Shown here: positions 43,237-51,800 of the stretch, piece by piece
Layout: each line of letters begins with the position of its first letter
Numbering within the stretch: the stretch's first letter is position 1
Source: Streptomyces fuscichromogenes
GTDB taxonomy: Bacteria; Actinomycetota; Actinomycetes; Streptomycetales; Streptomycetaceae
DNA: 55,580 nt
Reading direction: 5' to 3'
NCBI RefSeq assembly: GCF_014645815.1
Contig: NZ_BMML01000043.1
Location: 1-55,580, forward strand
Translations under genes and position numbers: made by a program
The notes under the pieces: model-generated
The model's database searches: none
What the model saw: only the letters and a program-made list of their open reading frames with translations
What the model was told of the DNA's origin: nothing

Positions 43237-43340
43237 CCCCCTTTCCCTGAGAGGGATAATCGGGCAATCGTGCAGGCCAGGGTGCCTCGCGGTCTCCGCC
43301 GCGCAGGGCACGGAGGTGGTCAGAACGGGTCGTCCTTCGG

Positions 43341-43374
43341 TGGGTTGGTGCCGGATGAGTTGCCGCTCATCCGG
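43341..43374 (-). promoter_or_regulatory. Orphan CGGCAA hairpin without a gene
   Basis: A perfect 9-bp stem CCGGATGAG/CTCATCCGG (43351-43374) around CGGCAA, followed by CACCAACCC and GAAGGA. No ATG, GTG or TTG frame of useful length follows before the parB promoter about 100 bases on. The gene it served may have been lost. Confidence 0.75.
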
Positions 43375-43400
43375 GGAACTGCGGCGGTGCGGTCGGCCAG

Positions 43401-43433
43401 GATCCGAGGGGCGGTGGCGCGCCCCCTCGGATC
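43401..43433 (-). terminator. GC hairpin after hypothetical gene
   Basis: 11-base arms GATCCGAGGGG and complement, beginning five bases after the stop at 43438. Confidence 0.65.
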
Positions 43434-43437
43434 GCTG

Positions 43438-44682
43438 TCAGTCCTCGTGCGGCTCCATGATCGTGATCACGGCCTCGCCGTGGTCGCCGGGCCCGATCGC
43501 GCACACGAGCTGGATCCGCAGCGCCTTGCGGGTGCGGCCGTCGCGCGGCACCCGCCGCAGGTCGACGGTGACCCGGTCGCTGTCCCCGCCGCCGCGCCGG
43601 ATCGCCGCCCGGGCCATGGTCAGCACGTCCCACAGGCGGCCGCGCTCGTCCTGCGGCACCTGCCGCTCGCTGTCGCCGTCGTTCCAGGCCACGCAGCCCT
43701 CCCACACGGCGCTGGTGAGGGCAACGGGGACCCGGAAGCCGGCCTCACGGGCCAACTCGGCGTCGACGGCCGTGAGGACGCCATCCGTCAGGGCCCGGGC
43801 GCGGGTGTAGGCGTGGATGATGTCGTCCGGGTCGGCCAGGGGCACCGACCGCATGGCATCGTCGCTGACTTCGGGATCGCCTGTGACGGCCGCGTCATGC
43901 AGGGCGGCGTCGATACGGGACAGCACGTTGTCACTGCTGGCGCGGGCGGTTCGGGGTGAGCCGCGATGCTCCCGTGGCTCCTCCGGGGAGCTGCCGCCGG
44001 GGGCGTCGGGGCCGCTGGCCGGTGGGGCGGGCAGCGGCCGGCGCGTGGGGCCGGTGGGCGGCTCGGGGGCGTTCTCCTCGGCCGTCATCGCGGCGTGCAC
44101 CGTGAGCATCGTTTCCAGGCCCCGGGCCCTTCCGGTGTCCCCGCTGGTCACGGCCTCGGCACGCTCGCGCTCGAACTCGTCCCGGATCTCCTCGTGGCTG
44201 AAGCCCTGGGCGAGCCGCACGCGGACGGCCTTGCCCACGAGATCGACCGCCAGGTCGGGCAGGTGACCGAGGCGGTCCCGGCCCGGCATGCCGGATACCG
44301 GCCCGCGCTGGACCAGCGTGCGGGCCGCGATGTGGTCGCGTACCCGGGCGGGTTCGGGGGTCCGGTGCGCGGGCGGGCATCCGGGGGCGGCGGTGGGAGC
44401 CGCGGGAGCCTCGGCGGCAGTGGCCGGCGTGCTGTCGCCCGGGGCGTCGGGGTCCTCGGCGGTCAGGACGTAGAACCGGTTGGAGTGAACGTGGACGGTC
44501 CACTTCTGCCCGGGGGTGTCCTCGGTGAGTCGGGCGCGCGGTGTGCTCTCCCACGCCTCGAATGCCCTGGACGGGTCGACCGGCACCATGTTGCCGCTGT
44601 CGGAGTCGTAGGCGCGGCAGGCCCGGGCCGTCGCGCGGATCTCCGCCACGCGGTTGGTCCAGTTCCGGCGGATCGTGGTCAT
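43438..44682 (-). CDS. Hypothetical protein
   Basis: ATG at 44682 has AGGAGG seven bases upstream. The 414-residue protein begins MTTIRRNWTNRVAEIRATAR, has a short domain to about 75 with WTVHVHSNRFYVLTAED, a low-complexity Ala/Pro region, a helical middle part (AQGFSHEEIRDEFERERAEA) and a C-terminal alpha/beta domain (about 285-414). The DPSRAFEAWE word near residue 36 resembles the D-x-W-E motif of the large DUF3560 and 46516-47688 proteins. Function unknown. Confidence 0.6.
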   Translation of the reverse strand: MTTIRRNWTNRVAEIRATARACRAYDSDSGNMVPVDPSRAFEAWESTPRARLTEDTPGQKWTVHVHSNRFYVLTAEDPDAPGDSTPATAAEAPAAPTAAPGCPPAHRTPEPARVRDHIAARTLVQRGPVSGMPGRDRLGHLPDLAVDLVGKAVRVRLAQGFSHEEIRDEFERERAEAVTSGDTGRARGLETMLTVHAAMTAEENAPEPPTGPTRRPLPAPPASGPDAPGGSSPEEPREHRGSPRTARASSDNVLSRIDAALHDAAVTGDPEVSDDAMRSVPLADPDDIIHAYTRARALTDGVLTAVDAELAREAGFRVPVALTSAVWEGCVAWNDGDSERQVPQDERGRLWDVLTMARAAIRRGGGDSDRVTVDLRRVPRDGRTRKALRIQLVCAIGPGDHGEAVITIMEPHED

Positions 44683-44733
44683 TGTGGGTCCTCCTGTATC
44701 GGGTGGTGCCGGATGAGTTGCCGCTCAATCCGG
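44683..44733 (-). promoter_or_regulatory. CGGCAA leader hairpin
   Basis: Hairpin at 44709-44733 with a 9-bp stem plus one bulged base around CGGCAA, then CACCACCC and AGGAGG. No AT-rich promoter; it lies directly after the terminator-like hairpin of the gene upstream. Confidence 0.75.
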
Positions 44734-44740
44734 TGAGGGG

Positions 44741-44766
44741 GCCGGGCGCCGTGGTCGGCGCCCGGC
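44741..44766 (-). terminator. GC hairpin
   Basis: 11-base arms GCCGGGCGCCG and complement around TGGT, starting eight bases past the stop at 44775. Confidence 0.65.
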
Positions 44767-44774
44767 AGGGGCGG

Positions 44775-45386
44775 TCAGGCCCGGACGGCCGAGTCGGCGG
44801 TGCGCAGGGCCGCGCGGGTGGCTTCCAGCAGCGGCACGGAGATGCCGCCCGCTTCCAGGTCGGCGGCGGTCGTGCGGCCTGCCCGCAGGTCGCACGACAG
44901 GTTCCCCAGGCAGACCAACAGGGCGCCGAGTTCGTAGCGCAGGCCGTGCGGGGTGACCGTGCGCGCGCCCACGAGGAACCCGTGCCGGTCGTAGGGGGCG
45001 GCGTTCACCAGGTCGCGCACGGTCGGGTAGTCGTCGGAGGTGCACCCGCGAAAGCGGGTGGCCCGCAGGAAGGCCACCATGGCGCGGTCCATACGGAAGG
45101 TGCCCGGCTTGGTGTGGTCGTCCTCGGCGGCGGCCTCGACCAGCCGGATTACGGGCTTGGTGCCGGTCCAGCCGGAGTTCGACGCGGTGGTGTCCCTGCC
45201 GTGGGCCTCGGCGTTCCGCACGTGCGCGAAGGTGCTGTAGATGGTGGTGCCGCCCGGGCTGCGCTCCTCGTGTCCGACGACCTTCTCGACCAGCCAGACC
45301 GGCTCCGATCCGGGCCGGTAGGCGGTGAAGTCCTCCCGGTCGAAGACCAGCATTCCGGCGGTGATGTCGTGTCCGTAGGCGCCCAT
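44775..45386 (-). CDS. Hypothetical protein
   Basis: ATG at 45386 with AGGGA seven bases upstream. The 203-residue protein starts with a beta-rich part (VWLVEKVVGHEERSPGGTTIYSTFAHV) and ends in helices. It holds three Cys residues but no metal-site pattern. No family recognised. It has its own promoter and leader hairpin. Confidence 0.6.
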   Translation of the reverse strand: MGAYGHDITAGMLVFDREDFTAYRPGSEPVWLVEKVVGHEERSPGGTTIYSTFAHVRNAEAHGRDTTASNSGWTGTKPVIRLVEAAAEDDHTKPGTFRMDRAMVAFLRATRFRGCTSDDYPTVRDLVNAAPYDRHGFLVGARTVTPHGLRYELGALLVCLGNLSCDLRAGRTTAADLEAGGISVPLLEATRAALRTADSAVRA

Positions 45387-45481
45387 GTGCGGATCCCTGT
45401 CTCCTCGGTGGGTCGGTCGGTGCCGGGCGAGTTGCCGCTCACCTACAAAATCAATAATACACCTTCGCGGGCAGTGATCAA
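45387..45481 (-). promoter_or_regulatory. Promoter plus CGGCAA leader hairpin
   Basis: -35 TTGATC (45476-45481), 16-base spacer, -10 TATTAT (45454-45459), TGATTT. The hairpin (45426-45443) has one internal mismatch around a CGGCAA loop, followed by CACCGACC. The -35 box sits in the loop of GGGCA/TGCCC (45469-45486), which directly follows the previous gene's stop. Confidence 0.75.
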
Positions 45482-45488
45482 TGCCCTT

Positions 45489-46385
45489 TCAGAACAGGGT
45501 GTCCCCGCCGTCGCAGGAACGGGACGGCGGCGCGGCCTGGGGCGCCGCGCTGGTCCGCCGGGTGGTCTTCGGCCTGCGCGGGCGGATGGCCACGGCTTCC
45601 CGTTCCGCCAGGGCGGCCCGCTCCGCCCTGGCCTCCAACTCGTCCTCGTCGCGGTTGTGCAGCACGATTTCGACGGCCGGTGAGGCGTCGCGCCACTGGT
45701 CGCGGAACTCGTCCGTCGGGATCCCGGGGTTGGGGCGGAGCGTGATCCCGGTCTCGCGGTGGAAGCGCTCGTACGCGGCAGAGTCCTGACGGACGAACCC
45801 GGTCTCGATGCGGAACGGGGCGGATTCCCTCGGGATGATGAACGCCCCCCGCCGGGCGAGCGTCTCGGCGACCGCGATCACGTGGAACTCGAACAGCGGG
45901 CCCCGGTACCCGGGGGCGTCGCCGCTGCGCTTGATCCGCCCGAACGGCGGGTTGCTGATCGCGCAGTCGAAGGGGCCGAGATCCATGCCCGGAACGTCCA
46001 GCACGTCAGCACAGATCCACTTCGCCTCCGGCAGGACGCGCCGCCCGACCCGCACGTACTCCGGGTCCTTCTCCACGCACACGATCTCGCGCGGCGGCAA
46101 ACCCTCCCAGCGCCGGATCCAGTAGTCGCGGGCGTGCCAGGCCAGGCGGCCGATACCCGCGCACAGGTCGATGACACGGTCCCCCGGGATCACGTGGTGG
46201 AGTTCGCTGGCGAGCTCGGCCGGCGTGAAGAACGCGCCGTCCAGGGTGCGGCCCATGTTCGCGGACTCGTGGAAGTGGTCGAGAACGAATTCCCGCTCCT
46301 CATCGGTCAAGTCACGGGCCATGTCGACCAGTTGGCGCGCTCGGTTGTGCTGCTTGGTCTGCTCCTTGCTGAGCTTTCCGGCCAT
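45489..46385 (-). CDS. N6-adenine-type DNA methyltransferase
   Basis: ATG at 46385 gives 298 residues; the frame is open upstream inside another gene and is rejected. Motif I VIDLCAGIGRLAWHA (about 71-85) binds S-adenosylmethionine and motif IV is NPPF, the class of N6-adenine or N4-cytosine methyltransferases. It begins with a helical region ending FFTPAELASELHHV, as in plasmid methyltransferases. A C-terminal basic tail follows. No linked nuclease is seen. Confidence 0.8.
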   Translation of the reverse strand: MAGKLSKEQTKQHNRARQLVDMARDLTDEEREFVLDHFHESANMGRTLDGAFFTPAELASELHHVIPGDRVIDLCAGIGRLAWHARDYWIRRWEGLPPREIVCVEKDPEYVRVGRRVLPEAKWICADVLDVPGMDLGPFDCAISNPPFGRIKRSGDAPGYRGPLFEFHVIAVAETLARRGAFIIPRESAPFRIETGFVRQDSAAYERFHRETGITLRPNPGIPTDEFRDQWRDASPAVEIVLHNRDEDELEARAERAALAEREAVAIRPRRPKTTRRTSAAPQAAPPSRSCDGGDTLF

Positions 46386-46447
46386 GGCGTGCCGCCTTTC
46401 GGGGTGGTGTGGGGGAGCGGTCCTGGCCTGGTTGCCCGGACCGCTCC
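46386..46447 (-). promoter_or_regulatory. Diverged leader hairpin
   Basis: A 10-bp stem GGAGCGGTCC and complement (46414-46447) closes a larger loop with GGGCAACC, then CACCACCCC. It keeps GGCAAC and the CACCAnCC word but not the exact CGGCAA hexaloop, so it is a diverged member. Confidence 0.5.
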
Positions 46448-46515
46448 AGGGCGGTCGTGCGTGTGATGGGGACGTGGCTACGACGTCCGTGCCGCGCGCC
46501 AGCAGGAGGTGTTCG

Positions 46516-47688
46516 TCAGCTGTCGGTCGGCGGCTGAAAGGCGCTGCACCGGCGTCCCCATCCGCGAGCGGGGTCGTGCTCTGTCGCGTACCGGTCGCAC
46601 GTCCCGCACCGTGGTCCCCATTCCTGGGGTGGGGCGGTGGGCTCGGCGATGTACACGTCTCCGGACTTCCAGGGGAAACCTCGTGGGGCGAACCGCACGG
46701 ACTCATCCGGCATGAGCAGCGCCCAGCCGTCCGGCCAGTCGATCGGGCCCGGGCGCGTGGCTTCGGAAACTGCCGCGCGGACGGCTGCTTGCGTCCAGAC
46801 CTGCGGGAGGCGGCCGTGTCCGGTGACGCGGTACGCGTCGGCCGTGATGTACCGCTCCGGGTGGGTGATGATGACGCCGGATTCGCGGTCCGGCGTGAAG
46901 GTGATCGCTGAATGCCTGTTGGTCTGGCGGTAGATGATCGTTTCGTCGTCGGTGATGGTGGCCTGGCTGGAAAGCCAGAATCCGAGTGATCCGCCGAGGA
47001 ATGCGCGTACCTCGTCGCCGCTGAGGTGAGGCTGACCGTATCCGGGGGCCTCCCGCACGGGGACGCCGGTGTCGTTGTGGTGGATGGTCTGGGTGTAGCG
47101 CGCGTACATCCGCGCGGCGCGGACGGCGATGCGTGGGCGGGGCGCGCCGTCGTACCACTGCGGCAGCGGCACAATCTCCAACTCCGTACCCGGCAGAGGA
47201 CTGCCGGGCAGGATCCAGCCCGCTGCCCTACCCGCGCGGCACATGGCGGGAGCCTCACGCACCCACGCGAGGAATTCGCCGAAACCGCCGGCATACCGGC
47301 CGTTGCGCTCGGACACCTCTCCCCAGTAGCTGGAGCCGTACCACACGCACCGGGCGGTGAGTTCCGCGGGCGTGGTCGGCGTGGGGAATGCACCGGTCAG
47401 GGTGATCGTGCGTACGTGGACGCCTTCCGCGATGCCCTCGGAGGTGACGGTTACGCCCCACCCGTTCGCCGCCGCTGCCTCGGCCAGCGTGCGTGCCCTC
47501 GGGGGCAGATCGGCGACCTCGGTGGCGGACGGTGCGGCGGGACGGGCCGCGGGGGTGCCGGCGGTCTGCTCGGCCCTGGGGCCGGCTCCGCCGTCCGTCT
47601 CCCAGGCCTCGACGGTGCCCGGGTCGGTGACGGCGGCGCCCGGGTGTGGGCGGTCGCCGGTGAGCTGAGAGGGGAGGTACGTGGGCAT
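46516..47688 (-). CDS. Hypothetical protein sharing modules with the DUF3560 giant
   Basis: ATG at 47688 follows CGGAG. The 390-residue protein has an N-terminal segment with TVEAWETDGGA (about 27-37), then a module (about 70-155) with AAANGWGVTVTSEG and ELTARCVWYGSSYWGE that matches two modules in the 1388-residue protein. A larger C-terminal alpha/beta domain follows, ending with CGTCDRYATEHDPARGWGRRC, a possible zinc site. No family recognised. Confidence 0.6.
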   Translation of the reverse strand: MPTYLPSQLTGDRPHPGAAVTDPGTVEAWETDGGAGPRAEQTAGTPAARPAAPSATEVADLPPRARTLAEAAAANGWGVTVTSEGIAEGVHVRTITLTGAFPTPTTPAELTARCVWYGSSYWGEVSERNGRYAGGFGEFLAWVREAPAMCRAGRAAGWILPGSPLPGTELEIVPLPQWYDGAPRPRIAVRAARMYARYTQTIHHNDTGVPVREAPGYGQPHLSGDEVRAFLGGSLGFWLSSQATITDDETIIYRQTNRHSAITFTPDRESGVIITHPERYITADAYRVTGHGRLPQVWTQAAVRAAVSEATRPGPIDWPDGWALLMPDESVRFAPRGFPWKSGDVYIAEPTAPPQEWGPRCGTCDRYATEHDPARGWGRRCSAFQPPTDS

Positions 47689-47705
47689 GGGGGCTCCGCT
47701 CGGTG

Positions 47706-47729
47706 GGCCGGGCGCCGGGGCGCCCGGCC
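47706..47729 (-). terminator. GC hairpin after LPD29-type gene
   Basis: 11-base arms GGCCGGGCGCC and complement separated by two bases, beginning 15 bases after the stop at 47744. Confidence 0.6.
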
Positions 47730-47743
47730 GGTCGGGATTCGGT

Positions 47744-48550
47744 TCAGGCGCTGGGGGTTGCCTCGGGCTGCGCCGTGGTGACCGTCAGGTCCTCGGCGCG
47801 CAGGTCGGCGGCGACGGCGGCCAGGAATCCGGTGTCGGCCGCCTGGTCACGGCTGCCGGGGGCGTACCAGTACTGGTTCTTGCGGTGCCACTTGAAGCCG
47901 TGGAGCTTGAGCACGTCGGCGGCGCCGTCACCCAGACGCGTACCGGTGACCGTCGTCCCGTCCTCGGCCGTGTGCTGGAGGTTGAGTCCCTCCGCGCCCT
48001 CGTCGGCCGCCTCGTGGGCGCTCGCCCGACGGGCGGCCTGGGCGGCGGCCTGCTCCTTGGCGGCGTCCCAGCGCTGGGGCAGGACAACGTCACTGGCGAT
48101 CTGCCACATCTGCTGCGGGGGCCAGTTCTCCTGGATGACGTGGCCGTCGACGACGCAGGCGGCAAGCATGCCGCCGGTCGGGGGCTCGATGCCGTCGTGG
48201 GCCTTGGACCACAGGACGGCGGCAGCCTTCAGAGCGTCGTCGGAAACGTCCCGGTGGGTGTTGATGCCGTCGACCAGCGGCTTACCGGTGACCTTCCGGC
48301 CCTTGACGGTGACGGTGACCGTGTTGTCGGTGGACTCGTAGCGGTCCTCCATGCCGTTGAACTGCGAGCCCTGCATGGGGCGGGTGAGCTCTTCGACGTC
48401 GGCCGTGCAGGGGCCGTCGGTCCAGTAGACGGAGATCCACGCGGAAGCCGTGCCGGTGCCCTTGCGCACACTGAACTTCACGCCGGGGAACTCGGTCCTG
48501 AGGCGGTTCCTGAGCTCGGCGGCCACGTGCTTGGTGTCGATGTAGTCCAT
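47744..48550 (-). CDS. LPD29-like plasmid protein
   Basis: ATG at 48550 follows AGGAG by seven bases. The 268-residue protein begins with YIDTKHVAAELRNRLRTEF and FPGVKFSVR, then ISVYWTDGP and FNGMEDRYES, the pattern of the LPD29 domain found in large polyvalent proteins of mobile elements. The C-terminal part (about 205-255) has a module LKLHGFKWHRKNQYWYAPGSRD, also present in the DUF3560 protein. Its own promoter and leader hairpin are upstream. The biochemical role is unknown. Confidence 0.72.
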   Translation of the reverse strand: MDYIDTKHVAAELRNRLRTEFPGVKFSVRKGTGTASAWISVYWTDGPCTADVEELTRPMQGSQFNGMEDRYESTDNTVTVTVKGRKVTGKPLVDGINTHRDVSDDALKAAAVLWSKAHDGIEPPTGGMLAACVVDGHVIQENWPPQQMWQIASDVVLPQRWDAAKEQAAAQAARRASAHEAADEGAEGLNLQHTAEDGTTVTGTRLGDGAADVLKLHGFKWHRKNQYWYAPGSRDQAADTGFLAAVAADLRAEDLTVTTAQPEATPSA

Positions 48551-48641
48551 GCCTGTTCTCCTGCTGCGAGTTGGTGCCGGTGAGTTGCCGCTCAGCCGGA
48601 CTTGCGAAATCAATAATACGCTCTTGCTGTTTAGTCGGCAA
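48551..48641 (-). promoter_or_regulatory. Promoter plus CGGCAA leader hairpin
   Basis: -35 TTGCCG (48636-48641, inside the end of the preceding gene), 17-base spacer, -10 TATTAT (48613-48618), TGATTT. The hairpin (48577-48599) pairs CCGG-TGAG around CGGCAA with one bulge; CACCAACTC and AGGAG follow. Confidence 0.85.
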
Positions 48642-48888
48642 CGAAGACGTCGTGACCGTTGACGGTGATCCGCACCGCGATCGTGCCGTACCGGCTGATC
48701 AGGTCGGACGGAACCTCGCCGGTGTCCAGATGGACGGACACCACCAGGCCTGCACCGCGCTCCCAGTAGGCGTAGACCTGAGTTCCGCCGGTCTCCAGAC
48801 ACGGCAACGTTGATCGGTCCTTGCGGCGTCGGTGCAGGAACCGTACGCGTCGGTTCAGGGTGTCCGCGCGGCGCTGGCTCAGTCGCAT
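48631..48888 (-). CDS. Small hypothetical protein
   Basis: ATG at 48888 overlaps the stop of the DUF3560 gene by 10 bases. The 85-residue product has a very basic first 25 residues and a beta-rich remainder with GTIAVRITVNGHDVFVAD. Probably translated together with the giant protein. No family recognised. Confidence 0.6.
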   Translation of the reverse strand: MRLSQRRADTLNRRVRFLHRRRKDRSTLPCLETGGTQVYAYWERGAGLVVSVHLDTGEVPSDLISRYGTIAVRITVNGHDVFVAD

Positions 48889-51800
48889 GGCGGTGCCTCC
48901 TCCAGGGGAGCCGGGGCGGTCTGGTCCTGGTGCTCGGCCGGCGCCCTCGCGTCGTCCGCTCGTTCTGCCTCGGCCTCTTCCGGGGTGGGCTCCGGGGTGA
49001 CGTCGCGCGGGTCGGCGGGGATCGCCTCACCTGCGAGGGCGGCCCGCATCTGCTCGGCCGACATGCGCCCGCTCACCTCGTTGTAGGGGAGCGTGTACGT
49101 GCTGCCCTTGTGCCGGGTCTCCGCCGTTGCCGCACGGGTGACCACTCGGCAACCGCCCACCGCGCCCACGGCGCCGCCGTCAAACGCGGCGTGGATGTGC
49201 GGCACGGTCACGGTCTTGGCGTTGACCCGGGTCACCTCGTACCAGGACCCCCGCCACCGCGCGAAGTCACCACGGACAAAGTCCGCCTTGCCCCACACCT
49301 TGAAGCCGCGCCGCTCCGCCTCCTTGATCGTCTCCGCCCAGTACGTCAGCTCTTCGTCGTACTCGGCCAGAAGGCGCGTCAGCTCCTCCCGGCGTGACTC
49401 GGACGGCCCGCGTCGCCACACATCAGCCGTACGGCCCTTGTCGTCAACGCCGTCACGCTCCCGCAGAACGCCGCGCCGCTCCGCCTCCAGCTTCTCGATA
49501 CGGCGCAGCGTGCGCCCCGGGTTCTTCCGGTACCGCTCGTACGCCTCGGCCGCCGCCGCACGGGATGCCCAGTAACCGGCCCGCTTGTCCTCGGCGATGC
49601 TCTTGCGCATCGCGTTGTGCATGCGCTCCTGGTCCCTGCGGGCGCGCTCCTCCGAATTGTGGCCCACCAGGATCGGCTGCCCCATCCAGAACCGTTCGCC
49701 GATCTGGTCCGAGGCATCCCGTGCCGACTGCGACGATGCCGCCGCGCGTCCGGCCCGGTCCGCGTACCGCTCCGTCCGTTCCTCGGCCGCATCCACGCGG
49801 GCGGCCTCCCGCTCGGCGAACGACATGTCCTCATCGATCACCACAGCGCACGAGAGGCCGAGTGCGCGCACGGCGTCCGCCGCCCGGTTGATCTTCCACC
49901 GGTCGGCGCCCTTGTAGCGGCTTCCCCGGATGAAGATCCCCGGGGTTCGCCGGTAGGTCCAGCCCAGCGGGCGCAGCGCTTCCCACACCCCGTCGCCCTT
50001 GGTGGAGCCCTCCACGGTGGTGCCGTCTTCGTGGGTGTGCCGAATGACGATGTCCGCCGCCTCGGCGCCCTCCTCCGCCTCTGCGACGTCCCCGGGCAGG
50101 GTGAGCGCGCGCAGCGCCGCCGGAGAGTGCCCCATGACCCGTGCGGCGCACTCGGCGCAGCGCGGAGCACAGCCGGGCACGTCCCACAGCAGCACCCCGA
50201 ACCCGCCACACGTATTTGCCGCCGCGCAGTCACCCCGCCCGGCAGGCTTCGCCCAGGCGGTGGGCATAACTGCCACAGCCGCCGCCACGGGGGCCGGGGT
50301 ATCGACGCCCGGCACCGCGCCGCCCTCCGCCTCCCACACGCCCACCCCGGACGGGTCGGACACCACGTCAGCCGGGGGCGCCGATACCTCGGCACGGGTT
50401 GCCGGCGGGGGGAGCTCTCCACCGTCCCGCGCGAGCGCTCCGCCCTCGCCCTCCCACCCGTCCAGGTCGACAGCATCCGCGTGCGCGTCCGGCCGCGCGT
50501 CCTCGGCCAGCGCACCCGGTGCCTTGCACTGCTGGGCAACCGTGGCGTTCACCGCGTGGAGTGTCGCCACGGTGTCCAGCCGGACCCCGTCCACCCATGC
50601 GCCCGAGGCGGTCACGTCGTACAGACTGGCCGACCACACCGCGCGCACTTCCCCCGGAACCTTGCCCGTGGCTCGCCCCCCGGCGCGCACGGTCACCGTG
50701 GCGCCCTGGCGCTGCATTGCGACGGTCCACCCGTTCGCCGTCGCCGTCTCGGCGAACGCCACGGCGGCCATGGGCAGCCACACACCGGGCGCCGCTTCCG
50801 TCTCCGCCACGACCGGCGCACCTGCGTAACCGTCCTGCCAGTCCTCCAACTGAGCGGCCGTCGGTGCCTTGCCCTCCGCCGGGATCTTCGGCGCCTTCCA
50901 CGGCTGAACCAGGGCCTTGACCGACGCGGACGCCTGGCCCTTCTCGATCCCGCTCGTACGCCCGTGCGTCTTCTTCGAGGGGAGGTCACGGCCGATCAGC
51001 GGGCGCTCCTCGTCACGGGCCGACACGGCGTCCGCGAGGAGATCCACGAACGCGCGACGCTCCGCCATGCCCGGCGCGTGTTCCATGTCCGGCGACACCT
51101 CAGCGCACGCCGGAAGCTCGAACATCGCCGCCGCTCCGCCATCGGCCGATGCCCACGCCCCACGCCCCGCCGGAACGTCACCGGCTGCCGCACGGGCCAG
51201 GAAGTTGCGACCGGCCGCCGCACGCTCCCCGGCCTCCCTGGCTTCCGACTCCAGCGCGGACAGCTCACGCTCACGCCACCGCACCGCATCCCGCGCGCCC
51301 TGGCGCCGCTTGTCTTGGGCCCACGACACCTCACGCGCACGCGCGGACCACGCCCCCGCTGTCTCCTCCGCAACCCACACATCCGGCCCCAGCACACCCG
51401 CCGACCGGCGTACTTCCTGGTGAAGGTCGTACGCATCCCGCCGCCACGCCGCGCACGTCTCCGCGTGCTCCTCCGCCGCCGTCAGCCGCTGACGCGCCAC
51501 GGTCAGCGCACGGCGCGCACGCTCCGTCAGCCACGCCCGCGACACCCGCACCGTGCCCTCGTACGGGCCACGGAACGCCACCGGGAACACCCCACCCCCG
51601 TTGCCGTGGCAGATCACCGGCAGCACCTCAACCGCGCCCCCGTCGGTCTCCCACCCGTCCACCCCGCCGGGGTCCGACACGACGTCGGGCAACACCGCCG
51701 GAGGCTTTACCCCGACCGGCGCGCCCTCGGCCGGACCGGCCTCCGCCGCCGCCTCGCGGGGGGTTGAGTCCGCGGAAGTCGCCACCGCCGGCGTCACGCC

